Assembly (NCBI GenBank): GCA_903866915.1 | Contig: CAIPPO010000018.1 | Span: 1-41,583, forward strand | Length of the DNA: 41,583 bases | Direction: 5' to 3' | Source: an uncultured Mucilaginibacter sp. | Lineage (GTDB): Bacteria > Bacteroidota > Bacteroidia > Sphingobacteriales > Sphingobacteriaceae | Part shown: positions 7,552 to 16,687 of the stretch, piece after piece | How positions within the stretch are numbered: position 1 is the stretch's first letter | Layout: every line of letters starts with the position of its first letter | Notes under the pieces: model-generated | What the model was told of the DNA's origin: nothing | The model's database searches: none | What the model saw: the letters and a program-made list of their open reading frames with translations, nothing else | Translations under genes and position numbers: made by a program

Positions 7552-8364
7552 ATGGAAAAAAGAGAAGCTTTCAAATTCACGGGTCAGGATGCAGCGAATT
7601 ACGACGATCTGCTTGGTCCTATTTTGTTTGAGCCCTATGGCCGATATCTTGCGTCGAGAATAGAAGGCGCCAATTTAAAATCAGTGCTCGAAATCGCTGC
7701 CGGAACCGGTCGGGTAACCCGGCATATCCGCAAAGCGCTACCGTCATCAGTTAAACTCACTGCTACTGATATCAGCAACGATATGCTTAGCATCGCAAGG
7801 GGCGCACTAAAAGACGAAGAGATCAGTTTCCAAATTGAAGACGCGCAAAATCTTTCTTTTGAAGACAATTCTTTTGATTTGGTTATTTGTCAGTTCGGAA
7901 TGATGTTTTTGCCCGATCGAAACAAGGGATTCAGCGAGATCTATCGTGTATTGAGGCCAGGCGGAAAGTTGATGTGTTTTACCTGGGATGACACCCTGAA
8001 CATGCCGCTTTTTAAAGCTATTATCAATGAACAAATAATTCCGATCTTTAGCGACGAAGATACAAGTCGTTTTTTTGTACCATTTTCTATGCACGACCCA
8101 ACTGCGCTGAAAAACCACTTTGTTGAAGCAGGATTTAAGTCGGTAGGAGTTGAATGGGTTAAGTTAAACTCCAGCGCGCCGAAAGCAGAAAATGTGGTCA
8201 ATGCGCTATTTCGGAAACATATGCTCGGAAAGGAAGTTGCAACCAGAGATCCAGCACTATTTGAGCCGCTAGCCAGTAAAATTGAGAATGAAATTATTAT
8301 AAATTTCGGTGATTCCGAGCTTGAATTTGAACTTTCAGCCTTACTAACCGTTGGAGTCAAATAA
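7552..8364 (+). CDS. class I SAM-dependent methyltransferase
   Basis: This 270-residue protein has a Rossmann methyltransferase core: motif I VLEIAAGTGRV at 45-55, the acidic loop LTATDIS, the motif around DAQNLSFEDNSFDLVICQFGMMF, and the typical YRVLRPGGKLM segment. The C-terminal 130 residues form a cap that I cannot assign. It resembles Methyltransf_11/25 enzymes acting on small molecules or quinone-like substrates, and nothing nearby fixes the substrate. A TAnnTTTG element lies upstream and the gene is probably monocistronic. The next gene starts about 100 bases later. Confidence 0.8.
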   Translation: MEKREAFKFTGQDAANYDDLLGPILFEPYGRYLASRIEGANLKSVLEIAAGTGRVTRHIRKALPSSVKLTATDISNDMLSIARGALKDEEISFQIEDAQNLSFEDNSFDLVICQFGMMFLPDRNKGFSEIYRVLRPGGKLMCFTWDDTLNMPLFKAIINEQIIPIFSDEDTSRFFVPFSMHDPTALKNHFVEAGFKSVGVEWVKLNSSAPKAENVVNALFRKHMLGKEVATRDPALFEPLASKIENEIIINFGDSELEFELSALLTVGVK

Positions 8365-8465
8365 GCCATTTTTTGCCTGAACAGGAACTTTAAAAACCTT
8401 TTTTACGTTAAATGGTTAGCCTTGGGCGACTATGAAATGGGCGCCCTGGAACACAACCTTCGCTA

Positions 8466-10214
8466 ATGAAACGTATTGCTGAAAAATACTACCGGTTGAA
8501 GGAGGAAGACAAACTTCTAAACCCGCTTATCGATGTTAAAGATGTTAGCAAGAGAACCTATCAGCTGGGTTTGCTGGCGCTTATAGCCGGGGTGGCGCTT
8601 TCAGTATACAATTCATATCTGGGCCTTTATGCCTCTTCCATTGTTACCGCATCTTTTTGTTTTTCCATCTTGATGGTGATGCTGCTCAAGTACAACGGGC
8701 ACATCGGCAATCTTACTATTTTTATTATCTCTATAGCCTGTAGCTGGCTCATCGCTACCACCTTTGTCGAAGGGTTGCAAACGGAGATTTACCTCTATTT
8801 TTTCCCCATTTTGATCGCAGTGCCAATCATTGTCGATCTTAAACGAACGCAATACCTCGAGTCCGTTACCTATATCTCCATCATCGTATTTTCATTCATC
8901 ATTTGCGTAGCTGTCGGCCGTAATATCCACCCGTTCGAAGACAGCTCTGCCACGCAGTTGAGCCATATCTCTTTTGTAAACCGGATAACTGCAATTATTT
9001 CCACTATCGGTTTTGCAGTAGCCTACCTATTTTTCGAAAAGAAATATATCAACGAACTGGTTGACCAAAGCAACCGGGTGATTGAAGCCCGCACGCGTTT
9101 TCTGGCTACTATGGGTCACGAATTGCGTACGCCGCTTAATGGTATCATTGGTGTAATTAACCTGTTAAAAACTGAAAATGACCCTGCTGCACGCGAAGAA
9201 TATTTCAGGATATTGAAATACTGTTCTGATCATATGTTGCACCAGGTAAATAACGTGCTCGATTTTAACAAAATTGAAGCCGATAAATTGGAGATACACC
9301 CGGTTGAACTAAACCTGCGGCAATTACTTTTTAATGTTGGTACGCCATTTACGCCGCTTTTTCACGAAAAAGGAGTGGCAACTAAGATAAGAGTAAGCAA
9401 CGAGTTGGATCGATTGGTGATGGCCGACGATCTGCGATTGATCCAGGTGTTCAATAATTTGCTGTCAAATGCACTAAAGTTTACAGAGCAGGGACAGGTA
9501 AAGCTTTCGGCTGTATGCAAAAGTAAAACTGACAAATACATCGAGGTTAGTTTCAGCGTAGAGGACACTGGCCTGGGGATAGCCCGTGAAGACCAGCACA
9601 GAATATTCGAAAGTTTTGGGCAGATTTATAACGAGGATACCAGGAAATTCGCCGGAACCGGATTGGGACTTTCCATTAGTGCCCGCCTGCTGCAGCTGAT
9701 GGATAGCGAACTCAAATTAGAAAGCGAACCCGGTCGGGGGAGCAAGTTTAGTTTCGACGTAAAGTTTGAACTGGCTGCGGTCGGCGTAGACCCAGATACT
9801 CAAATAGCCCTGGCTGCGGACGATCTGGAGGGTATCAAAATATTGCTGGTTGAAGACAACAAGCTTAATATGATGGTAGCCAAAAAGATTTTGAATGGTT
9901 TCCATGCCGAAGTATCAACAGCTTTGAATGGCAAAGAAGCCCTGGATATATTGCAAAATGATGCCGCATTCGACATCATTTTAATGGATCTTGAAATGCC
10001 GGTGATGAGTGGTTACGAAGCCATCTTTGAAGTAAAAAAGCAGTGGCCCGGTATACCGGTCATCGCCTTTACAGCTTCGCTGGTAGATCGGCACATGCTC
10101 ACTGATCTGCTCGAAAGTGGCTTTGTCGATTGTTTTCTTAAACCGTTCCAGCCGCAAAAATTGCTTTCTGATATCAAAAAGCACCTTGCCCGGCCTATTG
10201 TAAATCACGTTTAA
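8466..10214 (+). CDS. hybrid sensor histidine kinase / receiver protein
   Basis: This 582-residue protein has about six transmembrane segments in residues 32-195 as its sensor part. A short linker leads into HisKA with phosphoacceptor His218 (MGHELRTPLNG). HATPase boxes follow: N (NNLLSNALKFT), G1 (DTGLGIA) and G2 (GTGLGLSI). A C-terminal receiver has phosphoacceptor Asp508 (LMDLEMPVMSG) and a late Lys in FLKPF. There is no DNA-binding output domain, so it probably relays to another protein by a phosphotransfer domain encoded elsewhere. The stop codon overlaps the stop of the convergent hydrolase gene in a shared TTAA at 10211-10214. No clear partner regulator is adjacent, and its signal is unknown. 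Confidence 0.92.
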   Translation: MKRIAEKYYRLKEEDKLLNPLIDVKDVSKRTYQLGLLALIAGVALSVYNSYLGLYASSIVTASFCFSILMVMLLKYNGHIGNLTIFIISIACSWLIATTFVEGLQTEIYLYFFPILIAVPIIVDLKRTQYLESVTYISIIVFSFIICVAVGRNIHPFEDSSATQLSHISFVNRITAIISTIGFAVAYLFFEKKYINELVDQSNRVIEARTRFLATMGHELRTPLNGIIGVINLLKTENDPAAREEYFRILKYCSDHMLHQVNNVLDFNKIEADKLEIHPVELNLRQLLFNVGTPFTPLFHEKGVATKIRVSNELDRLVMADDLRLIQVFNNLLSNALKFTEQGQVKLSAVCKSKTDKYIEVSFSVEDTGLGIAREDQHRIFESFGQIYNEDTRKFAGTGLGLSISARLLQLMDSELKLESEPGRGSKFSFDVKFELAAVGVDPDTQIALAADDLEGIKILLVEDNKLNMMVAKKILNGFHAEVSTALNGKEALDILQNDAAFDIILMDLEMPVMSGYEAIFEVKKQWPGIPVIAFTASLVDRHMLTDLLESGFVDCFLKPFQPQKLLSDIKKHLARPIVNHV

Positions 10215-11092
10215 GGTTTAAGTGCGGCCAGGAAGGGCTCGTTTATCAGGTATAGCAAGAAATTATCCGGGTTAGCGATGATCTTATCATGCTCATGCGG
10301 GCTATGAATAAATACCAACCGGTTATTTCTTAATAATTGCGGTGTAAGTTCATTTTCTTCCCTGAATACATATTGCTGTTTGGCCGTATCCAGCAATTTC
10401 ATCATGCCGCGTGTCTCCTCGTCCGTGCCGCCATGATCGGTATAAATATCAATAAAGCGGTGCGATTCATCAGCCGCTATCCAGCCCATGAATTTATCTG
10501 TTTCTGCATAAAGTGCATCGAAAAGAATCACTTCGTCTACTGGTACCTCACCATTTTTTAATATATGCGCCATTACACGATAAGCTCCGCTATGCCCCGC
10601 TAACAGGATATGTCCCGACTGGCTTTTTTGGGGAACCAGTTGCCGCGCCTTTAAGCCAATCATGACATCATTGACCAAGGCTTTAAAGACACCGTTATTT
10701 TCGAGTTTGCCCCCGTAACTATCGGGTGAGTTCTTTGCTGTTTCGGCCAAAACAAGCACTGCATTTAAATTTGAAGCCAGAAATTGGCGTGTAAGCTGGT
10801 AGCTTACCGCTGCACTATCTATATTGTTCCGCCATCCATGAAACCAAAAAACCAGGTCGATAGATTTATTAGCATCCAATTTTTTTGGTGCGATGATCAG
10901 CACCGAACTATCGTTGTAATGAGTAGCTGCATCATAAAGGACTTTATCATACAGGTGCCCTTTGGATCGCCCGGTATCAGGGAATGAGGTATTTGCTGAT
11001 CGGATATGAAAAATAGTGGCATCCTTATCATCCTGGGCTAAAAGCCGACCGGTAAGAAAAAAAAGCAGTAAGGCAAAACACAATTTCCTCAT
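10211..11092 (-). CDS. secreted alpha/beta-hydrolase-like protein (copy 2)
   Basis: This 293-residue paralog of the protein at 504-1409 has a signal peptide ending near LLAQ (residue 20). The conserved elements are FHGWRNN at 84-90, the elbow AGHSGAY with Ser168, Asp192 in LFDALY, and His263 or His268 in HSPHEHDK. The elbow has GA where copy 1 has GG. The two proteins share near-identical SYGGKLEN and NNRL segments, so this is one duplicated gene now about 9 kb apart in the same orientation. The function is unknown; a serine hydrolase in the periplasm or outside the cell is likely. It converges on the hybrid kinase gene and shares its stop region. Confidence 0.75.
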   Translation of the reverse strand: MRKLCFALLLFFLTGRLLAQDDKDATIFHIRSANTSFPDTGRSKGHLYDKVLYDAATHYNDSSVLIIAPKKLDANKSIDLVFWFHGWRNNIDSAAVSYQLTRQFLASNLNAVLVLAETAKNSPDSYGGKLENNGVFKALVNDVMIGLKARQLVPQKSQSGHILLAGHSGAYRVMAHILKNGEVPVDEVILFDALYAETDKFMGWIAADESHRFIDIYTDHGGTDEETRGMMKLLDTAKQQYVFREENELTPQLLRNNRLVFIHSPHEHDKIIANPDNFLLYLINEPFLAALKP

Positions 11093-11208
11093 ATCATTTA
11101 AATTACCCTATAAAGTTAGTAAAATAGCGAATAGCAGAACGCCATTGCTAACCGGCCAGCATATGTTAAAAAATTAATTACATTTAAGAACTGGTAAAAC
11201 TTTCGGCA

Positions 11209-13200
11209 ATGAAATACCTAAAGATTATTTTCGCAATAACTATTGTTTTCACCTTGTTAGCATCATTTAAACCGGACAACACAAACCCCGACGCTTACCC
11301 TGCCTACAGTGGGAACGACCTTGGCGTTAACTGGTCGCCCGAAAAAACCGTTTTTAAAATTTGGGCACCAACAGCAAGTGCTGTGAAACTGAGGTTATAT
11401 GCTTCTGGAGATGGTGGAAAGCCGTTGCAAACCATTAATCTGGTAAAAGGCCATGAGGGTACCTGGGCAATCAGTGTTAAAGAAGATCTGAAAAACCAGT
11501 ATTATACTTTTCAAACCAATGTAAACGGTAGCTGGCTGAATGAACGTCCGGATATTTATGCAAAAGCAGTGGGTATTAACGGCAAGCGTGGTATGGTGGT
11601 CGACATGATATCTACCAATCCCAAAAAATGGTTATTGGATAAAAAACCCGTTCAAAACAGCTTTACCGATATTATAATTTACGAATTACACGTCCGCGAC
11701 CTTTCAGTTAGTCCAAATTCAGGCATCGAACATAAAGGAAAATTTCTGGGTCTTACCGAGACTAAAACCAGGGCGCCCGACGGAACAGTAACCGGGCTCG
11801 ATCATATCAAATCGCTTGGTGTAACCCACATTCACCTGTTGCCTTCGTTCGATTTTAATTCGGTTGATGAAAGAAAACCCGGATCCACACAATATAACTG
11901 GGGTTACGATCCATTGAACTATAATGTGCCCGAGGGTAGTTATTCAACGGATGCCTATGATGGCAACGTACGGATCAGGGAGTTTAAGAAGATGGTTCAA
12001 ACTTTGCATGCCAACGGGCTGCGGGTGATACTCGACGTGGTATATAATCATACCTGTGATACTTCAGCAAATTTTAATGAGTTTGTTCCGGGCTATTTTT
12101 ACCGGCATAAGGCTGATGGAAGCTACGCTAACGGAACCGGTTGCGGCAACGAAACGGCGTCTGAAAAAGCCATGATGCGGAAGTACATGGTTGAATCGGT
12201 TGTTTATTGGGCCAAAGAATACCATATTGATGGTTTTCGTTTCGATTTGATGGGCGTACATGATATCGAAACAATGAATGCCATCAGCGCCGCTTTGCAT
12301 GGTCTTGACCCAACGATATTTATTTATGGCGAAGGTTGGACAGCCGGCGACAGTCCGCTTCCCGAGGAGCTCCGGGCGGATAAAAAGAATGTGGCTAAAT
12401 TGGATAAAATAGCGGTCTTTAGTGACGATATACGTGATGGTTTGCGTGGTGGTTGGAATGATGTAAAATCTAAAGGGTTTGTCAGCGGTGCGCCGGGAAC
12501 AGCCGAAAGCGTAAAATTTGGTATTGTAGGGTCGGTGCAGCATCCGCAGGTAGATTACACCCGGGTAAATTATGACAAGGCACCATGGGCCGATGAGCCT
12601 TATCAAACTATCACTTATGTATCCTGCCATGATGACAATACGCTGTGGGACCGGCTGAAAATAGCTAACCCTACTGTTTCCGAAGCAGAACTTATCAAAA
12701 TGGATAAGCTGGCCAATGCAATCGTTTTAACATCGCAGGGTGTTGCCTTTTTACAGGCAGGCGAAGAAATGTTGCGCACCAAAAATGGCGTTGCAAATTC
12801 ATTTAATAGTCCCGACGCAATCAACCAACTCGATTGGAGCCGCAAAACCAGGTACAAAGAAGTGTTCAACTATTACCGTTCGCTTATCGCGTTGAGGAAA
12901 CACCACCCGGCGTTTAGAATGCCCTCAGCCAAAATGATTCGTGAACATTTAAACTTTTTCGATACCGGCGACCCCGGTATCATCGGCTACCAAATCAACG
13001 GCAATGCCAACGGCGACAGCTGGGGTAACATTTTGATGGTTTTTAATGGCAATGCTGCCGCCGGAAAAGTGAAGATACCCCGGGGGAAATGGCGCCTGGT
13101 TTCTGATGGGAGAGAAATTGACGAAAAAAGTATCAAAGCAGTTACAGGAGGACAGGTAATTATACCCGGTACCAGTACCTATATTTTGTACCAATTATAG
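11209..13200 (+). CDS. pulA: type I pullulanase (GH13), exported
   Basis: This 663-residue glycoside hydrolase cleaves alpha-1,6 branches in pullulan, starch or glycogen. After a signal peptide (about residues 1-20, no clear lipobox) comes an N-terminal CBM48-like region (TVFKIWAPTASAVKL), then the GH13 barrel. Diagnostic signs are YNWGYDP at 229-235 (the pullulanase signature) and DVVYNHT. Also present are the catalytic nucleophile Asp346 in GFRFDLMG, the acid/base Glu375 in YGEGW, and the transition-state Asp475 in SCHDDN. A beta-domain closes the protein. It lies just upstream of a LacI-type regulator on the same strand, which suggests local control by a sugar signal. No SusC/SusD pair is nearby. 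Confidence 0.92.
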   Translation: MKYLKIIFAITIVFTLLASFKPDNTNPDAYPAYSGNDLGVNWSPEKTVFKIWAPTASAVKLRLYASGDGGKPLQTINLVKGHEGTWAISVKEDLKNQYYTFQTNVNGSWLNERPDIYAKAVGINGKRGMVVDMISTNPKKWLLDKKPVQNSFTDIIIYELHVRDLSVSPNSGIEHKGKFLGLTETKTRAPDGTVTGLDHIKSLGVTHIHLLPSFDFNSVDERKPGSTQYNWGYDPLNYNVPEGSYSTDAYDGNVRIREFKKMVQTLHANGLRVILDVVYNHTCDTSANFNEFVPGYFYRHKADGSYANGTGCGNETASEKAMMRKYMVESVVYWAKEYHIDGFRFDLMGVHDIETMNAISAALHGLDPTIFIYGEGWTAGDSPLPEELRADKKNVAKLDKIAVFSDDIRDGLRGGWNDVKSKGFVSGAPGTAESVKFGIVGSVQHPQVDYTRVNYDKAPWADEPYQTITYVSCHDDNTLWDRLKIANPTVSEAELIKMDKLANAIVLTSQGVAFLQAGEEMLRTKNGVANSFNSPDAINQLDWSRKTRYKEVFNYYRSLIALRKHHPAFRMPSAKMIREHLNFFDTGDPGIIGYQINGNANGDSWGNILMVFNGNAAAGKVKIPRGKWRLVSDGREIDEKSIKAVTGGQVIIPGTSTYILYQL

Positions 13201-13216
13201 GCTTGCATTCAAATTA

Positions 13217-13248
13217 TTTAAGGTGAAAACCAGAATTTATTACATTTG
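13217..13248 (+). promoter_or_regulatory. promoter of the LacI-type regulator
   Basis: TACATTTG (13241-13248) is an exact -7 element with a near-consensus TTTA at 13217-13220, 20 bases upstream. It begins 16 bases after the pullulanase stop and ends 22 bases before the regulator ATG, so the regulator can be made independently of the pullulanase. Confidence 0.5.
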
Positions 13249-13270
13249 AAACAGCAACCGAATAACGCAA

Positions 13271-14287
13271 ATGATGGATAATATCAATATCAAGGTACTG
13301 GCTAAAAAATTGAATTTATCTACGTCTACTATTTCCAGGGCATTTAGCGGCAGTTCAGATATCAGCAAAGACACCAAAGAACGAATACTGGCTTTTGCTA
13401 AAGAACACAATTTTCTGCCCAATCATTACGCAAGCAACCTGCGTGATAAAAAGACTAAAACCCTGGCGGTAATAGTACCCGAGATAGCAAATGATTTTTT
13501 TGCCCAGGCTATTAACGGGATAGAAGAGGTTGCCAGGAAAAAGGGATTTTACATTCTGCTTTACCGAACGGATGATGTTTTTGAAAAGGAAGTATCGTTT
13601 GTTAACTACCTGAACAATGGTAAGGTCGACGGGATCGTAATGTCTGTTTCGGGTGAAGCAAATGATCACCATTACCTGGATGCGCTATCGAAAAAACATG
13701 TACCTGTTGTTTTTTTCGACCGGGTTTATGAAGATATTGATGTTTCAAAAGTCACCACTAACGATTATGACAGCAGCTTTGAAGCAACAGAACATTTATT
13801 GCAAACCGGCTGCAAAAGAATCGCTTATCTTGTAGTTAATAAGAGCATTTCGATTGGTAAAGTGCGGATGCAAGGCTACCATGATGCGCTCACAAAACAC
13901 GATATTCCTTTTAATGATGAGTTGGTCATTGATTGCAGTCAGGACGAAAAGATCAATTATTCAATCATAAAAAGTGTACTGGAAGATTTAAAGCCTGATG
14001 GTATTTTCAGTTCGGTTGAAAGGCTTGCCCTTGCAACCTATCATGTTTGTAATGATATGAAGATATCGATCCCCAAAGACCTCAAAGTGGTCAGCTTTTC
14101 AAGTTTGCAGATTGCGCCATTGCTTTGCCCGTCGCTTTCAACCATAACGCAGCCTGCTTATGAAATGGGTATCAAGGCTGCTACCCTGTTATTTGATGAG
14201 CTGGAAAATAAAGACCAGGTTTTTCGCAAGAAGACCCATGTTATGCGGTCGAAATTATTGATCCGTAAATCGTCTCAGCAGGCTTAG
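13271..14287 (+). CDS. LacI-family transcriptional regulator
   Basis: This 338-residue protein has an N-terminal LacI helix-turn-helix (NIKVLAKKLNLSTSTISRAF, about 5-24) and a hinge helix region ending near LRDKKTKTLAV. A periplasmic-binding-type sensor domain follows (VIVPEIANDFFAQAINGIEEVARKKG, VDGIVMSVSG, FFDRVYEDI, MQGYHDAL, PSLSTITQPAYEMG). It likely binds a sugar or sugar phosphate and controls the neighbouring pullulanase or related carbohydrate genes. The ATG is followed immediately by a second one, and either may be used. The operator was not identified. A transglycosylase gene converges on it from downstream, 69 bases away. Confidence 0.92.
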   Translation: MMDNINIKVLAKKLNLSTSTISRAFSGSSDISKDTKERILAFAKEHNFLPNHYASNLRDKKTKTLAVIVPEIANDFFAQAINGIEEVARKKGFYILLYRTDDVFEKEVSFVNYLNNGKVDGIVMSVSGEANDHHYLDALSKKHVPVVFFDRVYEDIDVSKVTTNDYDSSFEATEHLLQTGCKRIAYLVVNKSISIGKVRMQGYHDALTKHDIPFNDELVIDCSQDEKINYSIIKSVLEDLKPDGIFSSVERLALATYHVCNDMKISIPKDLKVVSFSSLQIAPLLCPSLSTITQPAYEMGIKAATLLFDELENKDQVFRKKTHVMRSKLLIRKSSQQA

Positions 14288-14356
14288 ACTTAATTCGGCC
14301 GGCAGCATCATGGTGATACCAGCTTTACGGTATCGCTGAAAAATTTATCAAAAACG

Positions 14357-16534
14357 TTAGTTTAATCCTTTGTCATGCAATTCTTTATCGCGCTGTTTTT
14401 CCAATTTTTTGAGTGCGCGTTTTTCCTGGCGAATTTCTTTTTTGGTTTTACCAGCAGTATCAACTAATAATTCATCTTTTTTGCCGGTATCCTTTTTAAT
14501 GAATAGACGTTGAATTAAGCCGGGCTTTTTTTCGGGCTCGCTTATTTTTTGGGGAATGATAGGCGTAAAATCATCGTCGTCATCGCCGGCGTTTTGATGG
14601 ATCAGACTATCGGCAACCGACCCTGGAATCGGCGCGATTTCCTGCCTCAGGCTTTCTTTGAGTCGAACGTCACTGTAGCCATAACCGGTGCTGTCAGCTT
14701 CGGTCCAGCCACGGCCTGCCATCATATCGCCAATCAGGTGATAATAGTTTTGCAAACTGGGACGCAAGGTACCATCGGGTTGAAATGCATAAAGCCCGGT
14801 TTTGGGATGCGGTAAAATACTGGCCAGGAAAATGCCCTCACCCAAGGTTAACGCGGACGGTGATTTGCCAAAGTAGTAACGCGAAGCTTCGCCAATACCG
14901 TAAACGTTATTACCCCACTCAACAATATTAAAATAAACCTCCAGCATTCGATCTTTGGTCATAATCTGGTTATTCTCGATCAGCCAAACGATCAAAATTT
15001 CCTCTATCTTTCGTGTCAGTGTTTTCTCCCTGCTCAGAAAGGTGTTTTTGATCAGCTGCATAGAAATGGTGCTTCCGCCGCGCTTGAATTTTTTCTGCTT
15101 AAAATCCGTCGCGATCGATTTCCTGATCGACTCCAGCACAAACCCGCGATTCGTATAAAATGAAGGATCCTCGGACGTCATACAAGCATAACGCAAGTTC
15201 GGCGAAATATCATTTAAGGGGGTAAAATCCGGGTTTTCCGGACCGATGATCCGGGAGGGCATCGGTTTGCCTTTTTCATAAGGTGTATAAACAAAAACAT
15301 CATTTAACTTGGCCAGGTTGGTTTTTCCTGACTTGATGATCTTAAAGTTTTGTTTATCCAATGCCGATTCGAACTGCAGCTGGTCGGGATTTGAACTATC
15401 GAGGAACAAATGCAAGTGGTATTTAAGTTTTCCGCTTACTTTGATACCAGTAAGCGAATCAAACAGCCCGTCGGGTGCAGCATCAAACACATCCTGGGCG
15501 TTGGTCCAGTCGGTATTGATTTTTGCGGTATATATTTTTACCGGGTTTAACTCGTACTTAAAGTAAGGACGTATGCTGATTTTTTTCAGATGAATTTGCG
15601 ACGAGCTATCCAGCGAAAGGTAATTTTTACCGACAAATAGGTTGGCATCAATAGCTCCGTCGGGTACAACTACATTGTTTGCCGACAAGGCCGGATGGTT
15701 GATCAGCAGGTTTTTTACTGACCAATAGCTGTAAATTTTGGTAATGCCATCACTGTTCTCAACCTTTTGCAGGCGAGTAGTTACGGTATCGAAATTTAAC
15801 TTCAAATGGTAACGTTTTTCAACGAAAGGTATTTCTACCTTTTTGCCTTCAGCGTACAGGTTAAGATCGAATTCCTTGTCGGATGGCAACATTTTGCCGC
15901 CAAAATGCCAGGTCGCCACGCCGTCATCTACTTTGATAGTGGAACTGAGCCTGCCATTATTGATTACTGCGGTTTGGGTAAGCAGTTTGACACGCGCACT
16001 ATCATCAGCAAAACTGATCAGGAAGTTTTTTATTTCCAGGTCGTCAGGTATTTTATACAATACCTGGTTCATCAGGTTATAAGCTACATCAGCGAGATCG
16101 GCTTTTGATTTGCTTTCGGTACTATCCTTCTTTTTGCGAAAAATAAAGTCGAAGTTTTTAACCCCGTTGGTGCTGCTTAGGTTAAGATGGGCATCATCCA
16201 TTAAAACCTTGCCCAGTTTAATGTTGCCAAATATGAGGGGCATCAGCTTAACACCCACCTCAAACTTTTTGATACGGAGCAGGCTATCACGCTGCTCGGG
16301 AACCACGGTGATATCTGAAAAGGAAACAGTAGACAGCCCTGTGAAATGAGCCGAGCCTATTTTAACATCCAGTTTATAGTCTTTTTTAGCTTTAGCAATC
16401 GCTTTGCTGATTTCGTGTTGAAGCAATGCCTCGCGTTTGGCATAGGCAATATAACCACCTATAGCCAGAAGCAGCACGAATACGATGACAACAATACCGG
16501 TTACCCGGATATATTTAGGCAGATGGCGGTTCAT
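14357..16534 (-). CDS. AsmA-like/GT51 peptidoglycan transglycosylase
   Basis: This 725-residue, single-pass protein has a TM segment at about 11-31. Residues 35-440 are a long beta-rich region with AsmA-like features (DAHLNLSSTNGVKNFDF, KVSGKLKYHLHLFLD). A GT51 domain at about 445-620 carries Glu455 in SEDPSFY, RGGSTISMQL at 486-495, and Glu539 in VEWGNNVYG. GT51 enzymes polymerise lipid II into glycan strands. There is no penicillin-binding transpeptidase domain. The tail is charged, with a run of Asp at 651-655 and a Lys/Arg-rich coiled end. The usual monofunctional enzyme is about 240 residues, so two-thirds of this protein is extra envelope domain. A perfect promoter precedes it. Confidence 0.85.
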   Translation of the reverse strand: MNRHLPKYIRVTGIVVIVFVLLLAIGGYIAYAKREALLQHEISKAIAKAKKDYKLDVKIGSAHFTGLSTVSFSDITVVPEQRDSLLRIKKFEVGVKLMPLIFGNIKLGKVLMDDAHLNLSSTNGVKNFDFIFRKKKDSTESKSKADLADVAYNLMNQVLYKIPDDLEIKNFLISFADDSARVKLLTQTAVINNGRLSSTIKVDDGVATWHFGGKMLPSDKEFDLNLYAEGKKVEIPFVEKRYHLKLNFDTVTTRLQKVENSDGITKIYSYWSVKNLLINHPALSANNVVVPDGAIDANLFVGKNYLSLDSSSQIHLKKISIRPYFKYELNPVKIYTAKINTDWTNAQDVFDAAPDGLFDSLTGIKVSGKLKYHLHLFLDSSNPDQLQFESALDKQNFKIIKSGKTNLAKLNDVFVYTPYEKGKPMPSRIIGPENPDFTPLNDISPNLRYACMTSEDPSFYTNRGFVLESIRKSIATDFKQKKFKRGGSTISMQLIKNTFLSREKTLTRKIEEILIVWLIENNQIMTKDRMLEVYFNIVEWGNNVYGIGEASRYYFGKSPSALTLGEGIFLASILPHPKTGLYAFQPDGTLRPSLQNYYHLIGDMMAGRGWTEADSTGYGYSDVRLKESLRQEIAPIPGSVADSLIHQNAGDDDDDFTPIIPQKISEPEKKPGLIQRLFIKKDTGKKDELLVDTAGKTKKEIRQEKRALKKLEKQRDKELHDKGLN

Positions 16535-16548
16535 CAGGCAATTTTGTC

Positions 16549-16579
16549 CAAAACTAAACTAAATCTTATCCGTTACAAA
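16549..16579 (-). promoter_or_regulatory. consensus promoter of the transglycosylase gene
   Basis: Read on the minus strand: TTTG (16579-16576), exactly 19 bases, then TAGTTTTG (16556-16549), 14 bases before the ATG. Both elements match the Bacteroidota primary sigma consensus. Confidence 0.75.
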
Positions 16580-16671
16580 CGCCATTTAATTTAAAATGTT
16601 TATGAAAATCCAAAACCGGGGGGCCAATTCATTTTATCATTTGTGTGACACTAGTATAAAAAGGCTTTTAG

Positions 16672-16679
16672 TATTTTTG
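16672..16679 (+). promoter_or_regulatory. -7 element close to the mrp start
   Basis: TATTTTTG is an exact TAnnTTTG match and ends 8 bases before the ATG at 16688, so the message would start within a few bases of the start codon. The nearest TTTG (16640-16643) is 28 bases upstream, which is too far for a standard -33. Confidence 0.45.
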
Positions 16680-16687
16680 TCATAGCT

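Noticed and set aside
12064..12630. 188-codon open frame opposite the pullulanase
   Set aside because: It is antisense to the catalytic barrel motifs of a well-supported gene, with no family features.
14288..14356. Terminator between the LacI-type regulator and the convergent transglycosylase
   Set aside because: GATACC (14315-14320) pairs with GGTATC (14329-14334), but there is no T-run on either strand, so the evidence is too weak.
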